In this document: one piece after another, positions 45,523-58,250 of the stretch
Layout: every line of letters starts with the position of its first letter
Position numbering within the stretch: the first letter of the stretch is position 1
NCBI GenBank assembly: GCA_022059125.1
Contig: JAEUWY010000005.1
Location: 2,232,001-2,296,000 of the forward strand
DNA: 64,000 nucleotides
Direction of reading: 5' to 3'
Origin: Corynespora cassiicola
Taxonomy: Eukaryota; Ascomycota; Dothideomycetes; Pleosporales; Corynesporascaceae
Made by a program: the position numbers and the translations under genes
Notes under the pieces: model-generated
Databases searched by the model: none
What the model saw: only the letters and a program-made list of their open reading frames with translations
What the model was told of the DNA's origin: nothing

Positions 45523-45798
45523 ATGTGCCACACAGAGCACGTCTTTCACAAGCCCTGTCGTCACTGGGGACGAGAGCGATTTGTTGGAGAGCCATGCTGT
45601 CGCTCAAGAATTGTAGACCACCATCCCACAGGGTGTGGCTATATCGAAAACATTGGGAGTGCAAACAGTAACGAACTTTGTCCCGACTGTAAGTATCGCC
45701 AGACGAACGGCGGGGGCTGGGTCGCCACACTTGAACAGAACGTGCGACAGAGAAACAAAGACCCCACCGGAAAACCTCTTACTCAGAGTGGTAAGTAG
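45523..45798 (+). CDS. Small Cys/His-rich protein, putative zinc binder
   Basis: 91 aa from an ATG. It begins MCHTEHVFHKPCRHW, then GEPCCRS, GCGYIENIG and NELCPDCKYRQTNGGGW. The MCx-CxH-C-CPxC spacing resembles a group of short, uncharacterised fungal proteins that start with Met-Cys and end their core in CxxC. A GTAAGT inside the CPDC codons looks like a splice donor, but splicing to the nearest good acceptor would give an immediate stop, so the unspliced frame is preferred. A further donor-like GTAAGT overlaps the stop, so a 3' exon is possible. Function unknown. Confidence 0.45.
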   Translation: MCHTEHVFHKPCRHWGRERFVGEPCCRSRIVDHHPTGCGYIENIGSANSNELCPDCKYRQTNGGGWVATLEQNVRQRNKDPTGKPLTQSGK

Positions 45799-48660
45799 AT
45801 GCCACATCCTTGGAGAGACACCTCATTGAGACCGAGCTCTAGAACAAGATGCATGGCCTGGATACGGCCTGCTCTGGGGGTATCGGCATCCAGTGTAATG
45901 ATGTCTACGCAAGTCGCATGTCAAAAGAACCGGCCGTAAATCGGTAGTCTTCCATGCGAAAAACTCGCACTGTGTAATCACAGTGCAGCGATACATGTGG
46001 CATCCGTAGTCATTGGTCTAGAGTACTAGTGGCACTTTCGGTACCGTGGTCAGCATCTTCATCGCCATTACAAGTCCGCGCGCTCTCACCTTTGATGAAG
46101 CTGTTCCCTAGGCATTCTGAGCTCTGAGTATGGGTAGATAAATGAGAAAGGTGTCCAAACTGCGGAGGTGATGGCGGAGAAGTGGAATGGATGAGAAGGA
46201 GGAGAAGGGCTCGGGCCGAACCGAATTGGCCAATAGGAAGCTTCGATGACTAACAGCATCGCGCGTCGCTCCTTCCGTTTCCTCACGAGGACAGGTGGGG
46301 ACTTCACTAAGACAGTTTGAGAAGTGGCTCAAAACACGTACGGTTCTTCTCAGTTTTACTAGAAAACATGTGAAGCGTTCGTTGTGATGCCGCGGATGCA
46401 AAAGAGTAGACCCCCGATATCTCCCTCCTTCAGATGCGTCAATGAACATAAACGATGATGTCTTTCTATAGATTCCAGGCGTATCAAGAACGTGAGGAGA
46501 GCATAGAGTATACGAGATACGTGGTAACCTCCAGAATTCATGAATGACCGGCCATGATGCAGAGGATATGCTCATATAGATCAAGGCCCCCTAATAGTAC
46601 TAAGATTCAATAGCGGGGCTCAGGATGATATTCAATTGGATTCCTTTGAAGGTTCTAGGAGAAACAAAAGACCGTCAATGACTCTAAGACACATTGAGTC
46701 TTGATGACTAGACCATTCGCCCAGTTCTAGGAGATCATATCTTCTCGGCAGAACCTTTCCATCAGAGGAATGACTAGAGTCTTTTTGTTTTACGTTTCTT
46801 ACTATGCCTCAGTTTAGTTCCTTGGCCTTTTTTTTATTCTTTTTGGATATTTTAGGCAAAAAACCTTTTGCAGAATACTATACTTGTGCCTTACTTGTGC
46901 CATATTTTCTCCTTTGGGAGGACAGTCCTAGAAAAAACCAATTAAATAAAGTATGCACGTTGGTAGCAAGGATTTCTGCTGATAAAAGGTCACTAACTTG
47001 AATTGGGCGAACTAGGAGAGTCAAAAGCGATACCAGAGAGAAGACACAAATCGGTGAGTGTAAATTCAATGTAGACGCGACGTTACAAGTTTATGCTCTT
47101 GACCGGGCCATGGGAACTTTTGGACTTTGATACAGTGAAACAACGCTTGCCTCCAGAATTGGCGGTGAACTTTAGCATCTCCCTGACTCATTCAAATCTA
47201 TGGATAGTAACGATGATAAGATGACGATTGAAAGTCCTAATGATCGTACTCTCTTGTATACATGAATTTTAGAGTGCTTTACTTGAAACATGAGATGGCC
47301 TAGGTATACTAGTTAAGCGGTAATATACCGTCTGATGGTAGGTTTCCCATCCGACATAAGTCGACAAGATAACTGTATCAAACAACTCGAGTTTCATGAA
47401 TCCCTTTGAGAAAGCTGTTCCCCGTGTTACAAGGCAATTACCATTGGTAATTAAGTAATTACTACGATCCTCTGCCTACCATGTTAAGCTTCTGTGTCAT
47501 CGTCCAGGAGATGCCTCTAGATCTTGTGTCTCCAGATTATCTGGTGGGAGCTAACCTTTTTGTGTCTATTTGAGCTTCTGGACATATCCACTCTCCTTGT
47601 GATTATTAACTTTCTCTTGAATATTATGTTGAAAAACTGGCAGGTACTAGCTCTAGCCACAAGCACTGTGCCCACACTTGGGATATACTGCCAGCAATGT
47701 AGAAATTTCCGTCCATACTCTTGGAGCTAGACCTGGACAGATAGTACTTGCGGCTTGTAATGACAACCTGACGGCACAAGGACACAAGCCTGCTGGACCC
47801 ACAACCAAGAAGCCGCGACACTAACGTTGTATGCCATGCTAGCCACAGCGACATATCACCCAGCTTGAGTTGCTGGTCATCTTCCTAGCCCGTTAAACCC
47901 CTAAAAGTCTACTTACAGAGTGTTCTAGAAATCCTAACAAAATTGTATGCAACCTGGAAAGGCCCCTGGAATTGTATTCTTGATGGAATGCGAAATCAGT
48001 TCCGTGCTGTTCAGCGTTTGCCTGTATACTGCGTCGGCGCATGGTCAAGGAACTTAGCCTGGTGGGTGTCTGAGGGAGCATTTTTTTTTTTTTTTTAAAA
48101 AATAGGAATCAGATGACATCATTGTTCCTTGTCACCAAAAGAAGAGTAGAGACACAAATGAGCCTTGGAAGTATGCTAGTCCGCCGTTTGGTGTAATGGC
48201 CTTTGCCTGCCGGTGAGCTAATACTGCCTAAGGTCGTTTCTCAACTCTTAGGACGTCACTGCCACAATAGCAATAGCGTTCCCATTGTCACAGGCCCATG
48301 GCGTGACCAACAAAGAGAGCGAACCGTCGAAATGGTGGCAACTGGTCGTGTGGCAGCATTTGCTTAAACAGTACGATCTACTTTGTGAGATGCTGCCAAT
48401 CACTGAAAGTGGTAGGCCATCAAGCTATCATGGTTGAACTTGCCGAAGATAGCCGGATAGGGCCTGTTCACCCCTTATCACCACATGGCAGTGGATCTGC
48501 TGTCATCCAACGTTGCTGCCCTGTTTCAGAGGCAATTGGCCCTAAACTGATGTGGGCCCTCGGCTCTGACAGGCGACCCACCTGTCGCTAGGGTAGTAGA
48601 TCTGGCGTGGAAGAGCATCAAGACCCAATATCCAAAGCAGTATCCGACATAAGCCGGAAG
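45799..48660. other. AT-rich gene-free block
   Basis: AT-rich from about 46300, no gene recognised. A 16-base poly-T run followed by A6 lies at 48081-48102. No clear transposon signature. Confidence 0.5.
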
Positions 48661-50436
48661 ATGAGAGGTTCAATGGCGTACGCTCACCGACATTCGGCGC
48701 CGCACGATGGTGCCTCTCTCGAAGTGTAGGCCTGCCACGAATTGGATGCATCGGAAGCGCGGGCTGGAGGAGAGACTAGTCCACGGCCCGTGTCCTGATG
48801 CGGATAGGGAGTACTCAGGAGAAGTATTGGGAGTACCAGCATGGAAAATGAGACTCGCCCGAGCTCTGTGTGGACCTCGCGTCGCCCAACAGCGGGTGAA
48901 AGTAGGGTGGGCTTTGTTCCAAGCGGCTACGTAGGTAAGTAAACAGACGAAGGGAAACATGGCGAATCCATCAACATGATACACTTTGCTTCTCCATACG
49001 GGCCGATAGGTAAGCACATGTTACCGCATCGGGGGATGTTCCCGCCAGCCGAACGCGGCCTTCCAGACGCGATATGGGACGGGCATGGTTCGTGGCGCCA
49101 AGGATGGCGAGCGGGCAGACCCCCCATAGCAGCCGCGACAAGAGAACAATGGGTCGGAGAGAACTGGCGGTACCGCAGATGGCACATTGCACACCAGCAG
49201 GCCAAGGGGCTAGAATGAGGATGGCCATAGGGAAGAGGCGGGAGGCAGGAGGCAGGACCCAAGACCCTGAAAGATTCGCGAACGGCGATCAATATTGGTC
49301 GGCTGTACCGTGGGCCAATTGGCAGGGCAAACGGCCGTCTCGTGCATTACTACGCGGGACCCGCGAGCGGGACAGGCTGAGTAGCACGGGCGCGGGCGCG
49401 GTCGCGGGGCGGAGCGAGGAGTACCGGAGGCAGCGTGTATGCGCATGCGTGCATGGTGCATGGTGCATGGTGCGGGCGGGCGGTTTGTGCAATTGAAGTG
49501 TTTCGAAGGCCCTGCCCGCACAGAAGGACCATGGAAGGCGTCGGGCTGGGGGGTGTGCAGCGGCATTGCGCACCAAAGCGGGCAGCGGCCGAGATAGTGT
49601 GACGGTGCCCTGGATGGGCAGGTTTCTGGACGTCGACGAAGGACGGCGTGGGGCCGCCTGAGTCAGGACGCGTCTCGAAAAGTTGGAGAGACGGCAGACG
49701 GCGAGCCATGACAGGCCATGGCCGGCACAAGCGCAGCGCTGCTCCCACGTGAAGTGCGCGTAGCACCGCTTGGAGCCAGATGGTTGCAACAGGCGCGCCG
49801 GCAGAGGGGAGGGCTATTGCAGCCATCCAGCTTCAACCGTCGAGCTTGACCTGCGCCTGCGCCTGCGCCTGCGCCTGCGCACTCGCCTTCGCCTTCGCCT
49901 TCACCTTCGCCTTCACCTTCACCTTCGCTCCCATCATCGCGCCCTCCCTCCCCTGGCTGCTCTGCGCTGGGCCGCCTAGTATAGCCACGGCTGTCCAGAA
50001 CTGGTGGTCGAAGCGACGGGGACCTACCTGATCGACGTCTGGGATCTATATTATCACCGCCGTCGTAGTCCCCGACTCTGACCACCTCCTGTCGCCTTCG
50101 TCGCCGCCGCCGTCCCACCTCACTCCCTCGCTGCGCTGCTCTGCCTGCCGCTTGTCGCCTGCCGCCCGCCGCCCGCCGCCTGTCGCCATGGAGCAGTGAG
50201 CAGTGAACCGCCCGCCGCCCACGAAGCTTTGCACCCAGCCAACGAGAGCTGCCGTCCCGCAGTCCGCCGCGCGCGCCGCCCTCCCAGCGTCGTTCCCACC
50301 GTCCGCAGTGGCCGTCGCCCGAGCCAGCGTCATATACACAGGGTCCAATAATATCGCCGTCTCGCCACGGCCCGTCCCCGACGAGCCTCTGAGCCTCCAT
50401 CTGGCCCAATTCTCCTTTTCCACCGCTGCCTTCGCC
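48661..50436. other. GC-rich intergenic and 5' leader of the 1450-aa gene
   Basis: No separate gene supported. Long opposite-strand frames at 49663-50622 are shadows of repeats and of the downstream gene. The coding frame of the next gene is open back to 50203, but only with a GTG. Confidence 0.45.
49850..49927 (+). repeat. Hexanucleotide repeats CTGCGC then CTTCGC/CTTCAC
   Basis: About five CTGCGC units run directly into about eight CTTCGC or CTTCAC units, 0.5 kb upstream of the next ATG. Confidence 0.85.
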
Positions 50437-53400
50437 ATGCATCGACACACGCGTTCCGAAGCGGGCGATATTTCGTCTCCGCGCTCGAGCAGAGCCGCCA
50501 GCTTCAGCAGCGAGCGTCCGTCCGTCACAGGCTCGGTGACGTTCCAGATGCCCTCCAGCGTACGGCCCCAGCCCGCCTACATTGCCGCCTCGGTCGCCTC
50601 GCAGACCGTCACCGATCACCACAATGCCCAGCTGCGCGAGGACAACGATTCAGATCAGTCCGACCCAGACCCACCCCTGGGCAATGCCATATTCTCCGAG
50701 CCGGCTCTCTCCCTGCTCAATGCCTTCCTCGACCACCTGCTGTTCGCTTTCCTGTCGACGGCGCGCTCGCCCTCGCTGACGGCCATCCGCCCGGCCATCA
50801 GCGATGTGCTCAAGCCGCGCCTGGCCCGCGAGGCCATGGCCACGGCCGACGAAGAACTACAAGGCCTGCTGGCCGGCGACGACGAGGAGGAGTTCCCGGC
50901 TCAGGTGGGCAAGGCCTCTGACCGCTGGGACGTCGAGAAGGTTTGGAAGCGCACGCGCCTGCGCATCATGGTCTACACGCGCCTCGGCGAGCTCGAGGAT
51001 GAGGATGAGGAGCGATATGTGCAGCAGGAGCGCGGTCTCAGTATGGACGTTGACGATGACGACGAAGCCGGTCTCGTGTCATGGGCCTCCGCCATCTTCC
51101 TCACTTCCGTCATCGAATACGTCGCCGAGCAGACCTTGCTTGTTTCGGGCCAGGCAGCCTATGCGCGCCTTGCGGCCAAGCTGAAGAAGCAGACACAACT
51201 TCCCGAGGACGGCGAGGATCCGCACCTGGAGCGCATTGTCGTCGAAGACTTTGACGTCGAAAAGGTTGCCCTCAACTCGGCCCTGGGCCGTCTCTGGAGA
51301 ACCTGGCGTAAGCGGGTGCGATCGCCCATTACTCCTCTCACCCCTACACGAGGACTGCACTACATGTCCAGTTTCAACAGCCTACACCGTCGCCGCATCA
51401 GCCACGACACCATGGACGAGTCCGTCCTCGGCGATGGCGTGCCGGAGATGCCTGAGCACAAGCCCACCGAGACCGAGATCGCGGCCAACATTCCTTTGCC
51501 AATTGGCGACAATGATGTCAACGAGATTGAGGTCCCGGGGCTTGCACAGACCTTTGAGGTGGAAACCGAGAGCAGCGGCACGCAGACTCCCATTGCTCGA
51601 CCGCAACGGCCTTCGAGCTTCATCCAGCTTGCCCCTGTCGAAAGCTTCAGGAGGAGATTGGCGAAAGAGCGACCAGTGTCGATGCCCCACCCGCCCGCAC
51701 AGCCCTTCGATGTACCGGCTTGGACTGAGAAGGAGGTGTATGCCGATGAGCAGCTAGCGGAATTGAGTGAGACGGCAACTGAGCTGCCGGCTGAGCGAAC
51801 TGCTGACGCCCCAGTTGCTCGCCCGACCGAAGACCACAAGGACTCTTCTATCAAGGACCATGCACAGGAGCATTCAGACACACATACCGATACCGACGAC
51901 CGGGACCTCCCTTTCCAGACGCCGATGGAGAGGCTGTCCGACGACGAGTCCTACATCCAAGACGAACATCAAGAGAGCATACACCAGAAGCAACACCAGA
52001 AGCAAGACGAGGCCGATGATTTGGATGATGATGATGATGGCGAGGCCGATGCAGACATGGTCGCCTTCGCTGCTTCAACGGGAATGGGCTTTGGCATGAG
52101 CCCAATCAATCCGAGCCAGACCAAGCCCTTCGAGAAACAGGATGACGACATTGAAACTTCTACCCAGACCGGCGACGATGACAAGGGTGAGGTACTGCAG
52201 TCGAAGCGGATATCGGTCGAAAGGAGAGGGCCACCAGGAATCATTCGAACGTATTCTACGCGAAGCTCAAGCCTCAAGTCCCCTGTAGGTACTCCAGGAG
52301 CTTCCACTCATTCGCCGGAGGGCCGGTCCTATCTCTATGACGATGTCAGCGACGAGGAGCCGGGTGAGCCAGAGCAGATTGGAGTTGCTCACACTTCAAA
52401 TATGCCGATCCGCCAAACTCCATCTCCTCACGCAGAGTCACCAGAAGAGAAGAAGCCATCCGGTCACGCAAAACATCCTTCTCACGGCGGATATGTCGAA
52501 GTTCTCCCTCGCCAGGTCTCTCCCACTCCGATCACTATTCGTAGGAGCCCAACGCCGGGTGAAATGCCATCGCCAATCAGCCCACGGAGGGAACTCCAGC
52601 GCAAAGATGTTCCTCAAAGAGCAGTGGACCGAGAAATCCCTCGCTCAGAGCCTATCCAAAAGGAATTTTCCCGCGTTGAAACTCCAGAGAAAGATGTCTT
52701 TCGTAGAGAAGGTGAAAATAAGGAACCTCCGCCACGAAGTGCTCGCAGGGAGCTAGTTCCCATGGAATCACCACCCAAAGAAATCGAGTCTCGGGCAGCC
52801 AGCAAAAAGGACACCCATCGCGCAAGCGGCGCCCAGCAGCAAGCGGAATATAAGGATGCAGTGCGACAACAAACTCAACACAATCAGGCAGCTCTATACG
52901 AGGCCGAACTTAAGGAAGCACAACGCAAGGAACACGAACGCAATCAGGCTCAACGTCGAGATGCACCGCTTCCCGTTCCCGTTGCGGCACCTCGCAGCCG
53001 CGATATAAGCCCTCCGAAGAGCCGTGGCACTACGTTGTCCATGGTGAAGGAAGTCGACAGCTGGCCACCCCCACCCCACGGAAGCCCTGTTGGCAACAGC
53101 CCCAGGCAAAGCACTGCATCGCATCGTTCACGCGAAGGCGCAGTGAGTGCCGGAGATCGCTCAATCAAGAACGAAGGTTCCCCTCGCTCCCGCAGCGCCG
53201 CTGATGGCTCCGTCGAAAAAGCATCTCTACAGCGCGTTTCTTCTTCGTCCACAAGGTCTGTTTCCACTTCAATCCTGCACACGGGTCGCGATTCGGACAT
53301 CAGCCTCACTGGCCGGCCCCGCGGTCTTACAGGGCGCATGTCCCAGGAGGATCGCGAGCGGGAGTTTGACTCGCTAGTCAAAGGTGAAGATACTGTCAAG

Positions 53401-54839
53401 TACACTCTCACCCCGCAGCAAGTCCGGGATATGGACGTAAGTTTGTTTTTATGGCCGATCCTGGTATCCCCACTAACTTGAAACAGGAAGAGCCACCAGT
53501 GGTCAAGCGTGTCGAGCAGTCTGCCAGGCCCAGTACGTCCTCGGTCACGGTCTATCCCCGCGTGAGTGCCGACAGAGACAATTCGTTCGGATCCCACCCC
53601 ATGCCGTCCCGGAGTACCTCTCGGAGCAAGGGTCCCACTGCCGCAGTCAGCAAGCCAGCACCCAGCAAGAAAGTGGGGGCTAAGCCTCTCGCCAGGGAGC
53701 CGCGGATTCAAACCGAATCCATGCGCGACTTCGCGGATTTCATTCGGTCCACAGGCCCTGCGCCCGATCAGGAACGGCCGGTCCAGCCCTTTGTACCCCT
53801 TTCTCCTCCGCCAAAAGCAAATGGGTCTTCCTCTTCAATCGGCGCCCTCGGCAGGAAGCTGTCGGTCAGGCAGAACGGATCCCACTCGCACTCCAACTCC
53901 AGTTCCCACGACGGGCCTTCTGCTAGACCACGCGTACACATGGAACCTCGCAGTCCCGCTGGCCAGCGCACCGGCAATGACGATCTGATTGATTTCATCC
54001 GGCAAGGGCCTCCTGGAGCCAACAATGGACAGCACCGGATTCCTCGGTCGGTCGCGCCCTTTAGGACTACCGTCGATTCCGATCAGTTTGACCGTATGCT
54101 TGACGACAGCAGCAATATAGAGTCCGCCTACGGCTCTCAGGTTTCTACAGCTTCCAAGCAGTCAAGCCAGACAGTCAATTCTAGGACCGGACTACTCCCA
54201 ACCAACAATGGCGTTGTCCAACCTGCCTACTCCAACACTCCACAGAAGTTGACGGGAAGCATGTCGCAGTCCACCTCTGAACCGCATGTACAGCGCACGC
54301 GCCGTCGTGTCAAGGACCCCTATGCCATCGATATTTCGGACGAGGAGGACGATGATATGCTCACAGCTCTGCCCAAATCTAGCGGTGGTCCCAAACCGAA
54401 GGAGGAAGGCTTTTTGGATTTTTTGAACAGCAACGAGCCGCCGCCGTCCAACCAGACTCAGCCATTCGTATTGAGTCCTGCTACGGTTGCCGCGGCGAAG
54501 GCTCGGAACGCGCAAAGTGCTTCTCATTCTGCTACCAGCTTGCCCTCTGCTCGTAACAGTACCACAAGCCCTCGATCCGGAAACCCCATGTCCCCACCAC
54601 CTGGTTCGATGGCCTCTCCCATGTCTGATGCTCCTCGAGCTAACAAGCCCCGGCTTCAAGCGCGTGCGGCTGCTGGACCCAGGGAAGCCCGATCCACACG
54701 ATCGGGCACTGATGACCTTGCCGACTTCCTCCGCAACTCTGGACCTCCCGAGCCGCCAGCTCCCGCTCCTGCCACGGTCAAAAAGGAGGAAGGCAAGCGC
54801 AGGTTCTGGCGCAAGAAGACCTACCCCGATATGCCCTGA
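50437..54839 (+). CDS. Large, mostly disordered protein with a four-times repeated DFxxFxRxxGP motif
   Basis: 1450 aa. Exons: 50437-53436 and 53487-54839 (50-bp intron, GTAAGT, CTAAC branch, AACAG, phase 0). Start is the first ATG (MHRHTRSEAGDISS). One probably folded region, about residues 70-330, opens with LGNAIFSEPALSLLNAFLDHLLFAFL and looks helical, with LREAMATADEE-like and RTRLRIMVYTRLGEL segments. Most of the rest is Ser/Pro/Glu-rich and low complexity, including an acidic DDDDDGEADAD run. In the C-terminal third a short motif recurs: DFADFIRSTGP (1081), DDLIDFIRQGPPG (1165), EGFLDFLNSNEPPP (1307) and DDLADFLRNSGPPEP (1409). The protein ends in a basic KRRFWRKKTY tail. I do not recognise a named family. 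A scaffold or signalling role is a guess. Confidence 0.82.
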
Positions 54840-55680
54840 GCTCAACATATCGGGCCCTTCGTCCCCACTTTCTGGTTGCTTTCTTTCTTGATTCATATTT
54901 TTATCACGCGGTGGGGGGGGAACCCTTTTTTTTTTCTCTTCTCACTTGAACGGTTCTAGAAATCGGGAATGATTATCTTGGATTATGTACGCTTCTCATG
55001 CCTTCTTTTTTCATTCAAAAAGCATGACATTGGGATGGTTGGATTGATCGATTTTCTCCATCGGATCCTTTTTTCCTTCCTCTTTTGAACCGGCGCCCCT
55101 CTCCAGCCATATTTTCATGAACATTAACGTGGTGGTCCGCAAACCTTTTTTCCCGGTTTTTTTCTTTTTCCCCCTCTAATTTCCTGTATTTTCCCCTTCT
55201 TTATCATTGGGATCCATACGTGGAGATTTAACTCTGTACTTTTTTCGTCTTATCTCCTTTTTGGCTCTAGTGTCTGGTTTTGGGTCGCGTGGTTGGTTTC
55301 GGAATGGGAATGGTTTGAGGGAGGGAAGGGGAGTTGAAGGATTAGGTGGGGGGAGCTAGCTTTGTTGATGAATGGATGGTGGGTGGGAGGGGAATGTAGG
55401 GTTTCAACTTGACAATAAGAAGATTTCTTTTTGGTCCTGGCAGAAGGTGGCTGTTGATGATGATGTGGTGTGATGAGTGTGTTCGCAAGTGTCTCGCGGC
55501 CGGCGATGAGGCAGCTCGCTATGCGGTGGCACGGTTGATATATATATCCATGGGTTCTGAGATGCCTCCCGTGTCGGGATCGCTTCCTGAGAGATGGGAC
55601 CTTGATTTAAAGTTTCCTGGGGTGAATCTTCGGGACGCGTGGTGCCGTGGTTCGCGGCTGGTGTCGAGAATGTGAACCTG
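54840..55680. other. T-rich 3' region
   Basis: Poly-T and CT-rich sequence after the stop of the 1450-aa gene, probably its 3' UTR. Open frames on both strands at 55404-55718 lack motifs. Confidence 0.45.
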
Positions 55681-58250
55681 GTTGTCGGGTCCAGACAAGG
55701 TGTAATTGAGGTGAGCACGTCTTCGCCGCTTCCAACTCGCGAGCTTTCTTCGCTTTGGACTCTGGGTCTAAAATGATCAGTTACCCAGCGGGAGGCTTCC
55801 TCATACCAGTTCTCATTTCCAACTCACGGGTTTCTAAAAACACCTTGCAAACCGTATATATGTTTCGGTACTTTGGTCCAAAAAGCAAGCCGCGAATGAT
55901 TTATATGTAGTCAAGAGAGAGAAAGGTCTCAAAATGAGGTCGATGCAATCAATGTTACTCAGCACTCCTGGCTGCTATGAAGTCTTTTACTTTACACAAC
56001 GTTGGACAATAAAGCCCTGCGAGTATGAATTATTTTTTTTATATCAGGATACAAGACAGCTAAAATAGGGAGCTTCGAGGACATGGTGTTCCGTGAAACA
56101 TTATTCCATCCAAGAACCGGCCCGTAACAATCCAATCCTGGTGGCAGTGAAACATTTGCAATCATCAAGCGCAACGACTGTTCTAATTTAATAAAACCAA
56201 CTAAGCAACATGCAATGAAAGCTGTTGGTTCGACTAAAAGAATGGAATTTGTGGTGTATGAAGTTCTGGGCCGCCAAAAAAGTTAATCAGTGGCTCCATG
56301 GTAATCCAACTGCAGCCCAAACTCAGTCAAGGGCCCTTCTCTAACGCAAATGCGCGCAAGTCCATGTGAAGAGTGACCAGAACTTCGAAGACTATTCAAG
56401 TATCTTGTATAGGCCGCGCAGGATTCTTTCAAAATTCGCCTCTATCACCTCGTCACTCGCCTGCTTGGAATCAAACATACAAAAAACCAAGATGGTGGAT
56501 CGTCCATGGCCAGAAACTCGAGATTGATGTTGGCACAAAGGCCAAGGTATAGGTTTGAAGAAAGATCGAGGGTCACAAAAACGATGAATAGCTACTTTGA
56601 GATAGTGGTCCGTGATGATGATCACCAAGAAGACCATGTAGATGACTTTTTTTTCTCATTCGAGTTCATAACTATTTGAGAATATGTGATCATTGGTACA
56701 TATGCCCTGAATATTGCGCGAATCAATCTTTCTCCCATTATATTGTGTTACTTGAATATTTTCCTGAATGCCAAGAACACTACCAGATCTTCCACCTACA
56801 CTTGTTTGTATCTAAGTAGTCGGCGTTCCAGACCCTCCGAAATTAGCCCGATTATTCCAAGAACGCTTAGCAGCTATGGTTGCAAACAAGGGTTGGCCAG
56901 TTTTACCAAATGTGGTATAGAAGGTGCTATAACCGGAAAGACCACGTTGCCAATTTTATAGATGGTTTAGCCGCATGGAGAATTATGAAGAGTTGGCGCG
57001 TTCGATCCGGCAAACAAGAGGAGAAAAAGTTGGCACGACTATTATTTCACATTGGCTGTTTGTAGCGAGCCGAAACACCACAGTTTTCGTAGCTAAATGC
57101 CATACGTCAGCACCAATGGCAATTGAAGAGCTGACTGGTAGGTTGGACGAACCTTTGGTGGTACTGAAAAAAAACGTCTATGCAAGTTCATAGACCGGAT
57201 ACTGAGTCGGTCTCTGGCGTTGCTGTGCGGGACCACCAAGCGCTTATGTATTTCCACATCAAAAAGGTAGCTACTTGCAAAATGAAGATATAGCTGCAGT
57301 GGACTGAATCCCGGTGTTCGGGGGTATATCACAGAGATCCGAGATGGGAATATTCACTGGCTTACTCAAAGTCAAAGGTATCATCTGAGAATGCTAAGCA
57401 CGTAGCGCATCGGGATGCCATCTATGGGTTGTAACCATGAGCAGTCACTGCAGGAGGTCGCTTTCGTTTTGTCTCAGCCGTCGGGTAAGCCTCGCAATGT
57501 TCATATCGCTATCAATGGCCAACCGTGAAAACTGATGAGAAATGACACTAGCATTCTGTTACCATGTCGTCCGGTATAAGCCCAAGAACAAAATCGGAAG
57601 TATCAAATCGTACGGGAAAAGACGTGGGGAGCAGAGTTGCCTTGTGCGGATTTTCCGAGCAGCAATGTGTGTGGTACATTGGTCGAGTGGAGAGAGGTCT
57701 TGGACTACACATATGGTTAAAAAATCTCCAACCAACACTTGAGGATATCTCTGCGCGTTGGAATTCGTATCAACTTTCCGGTTTCGGGAGTTAGGTTCAG
57801 CTGACTCCCGTATTCCATTTGGAATGGAATTTTAGCCGTCTGTGAACCTGCCAACATGAAATACCGATATAAGTCCATAAATTAACCAAAGAATTTAGTT
57901 CTTGATCTCGTGCAAGCAGATATCCCAAGTCCCATGGATGTGTAACGGCCAATCGATGTTTCGAGGAATAGAGCTGCTGTGCATTGCTCTCTCTGCTGTA
58001 GACTGGGCATGCGAAGTGCTTCGCTCGTCCGTCCATCTTGGTCGCTTTCTCGCGAAGAGGCGGTAGATTCGTCTTACGAGGCTCTGATTCTCAGAGCTTC
58101 AATACACAGATTGACTGAGACGAAGGCCAGTGCGAAGTGAAGATGTCGACATGAACGGCAGTGAAGGGCCCGTGAGGTGTAACAATGGATTTGAGGATCG
58201 TGTTAGATAATAACGAGTAGATTGTGTAAAGTAATGGTAGAAAGGGCGGA
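55681..58250. other. AT-rich gene-free block
   Basis: Third large AT-rich block, with stops in all frames and no recognisable gene or element. Confidence 0.5.

Noticed and set aside
48081..48102. Poly-T/poly-A run as a possible retroelement tail
   Set aside because: No target-site duplication or reverse-transcriptase remnant visible nearby.
48183..48255. tRNA-like A-box TTTGGTGTAATGGC
   Set aside because: No B-box of the GGTTCRA type at the right distance and no acceptor stem pairing.
49663..50622. Minus-strand open frame of 319 codons, Arg/Gly-rich
   Set aside because: It runs through the hexamer repeats and antisense to the 1450-aa gene; composition is a product of the repeats.
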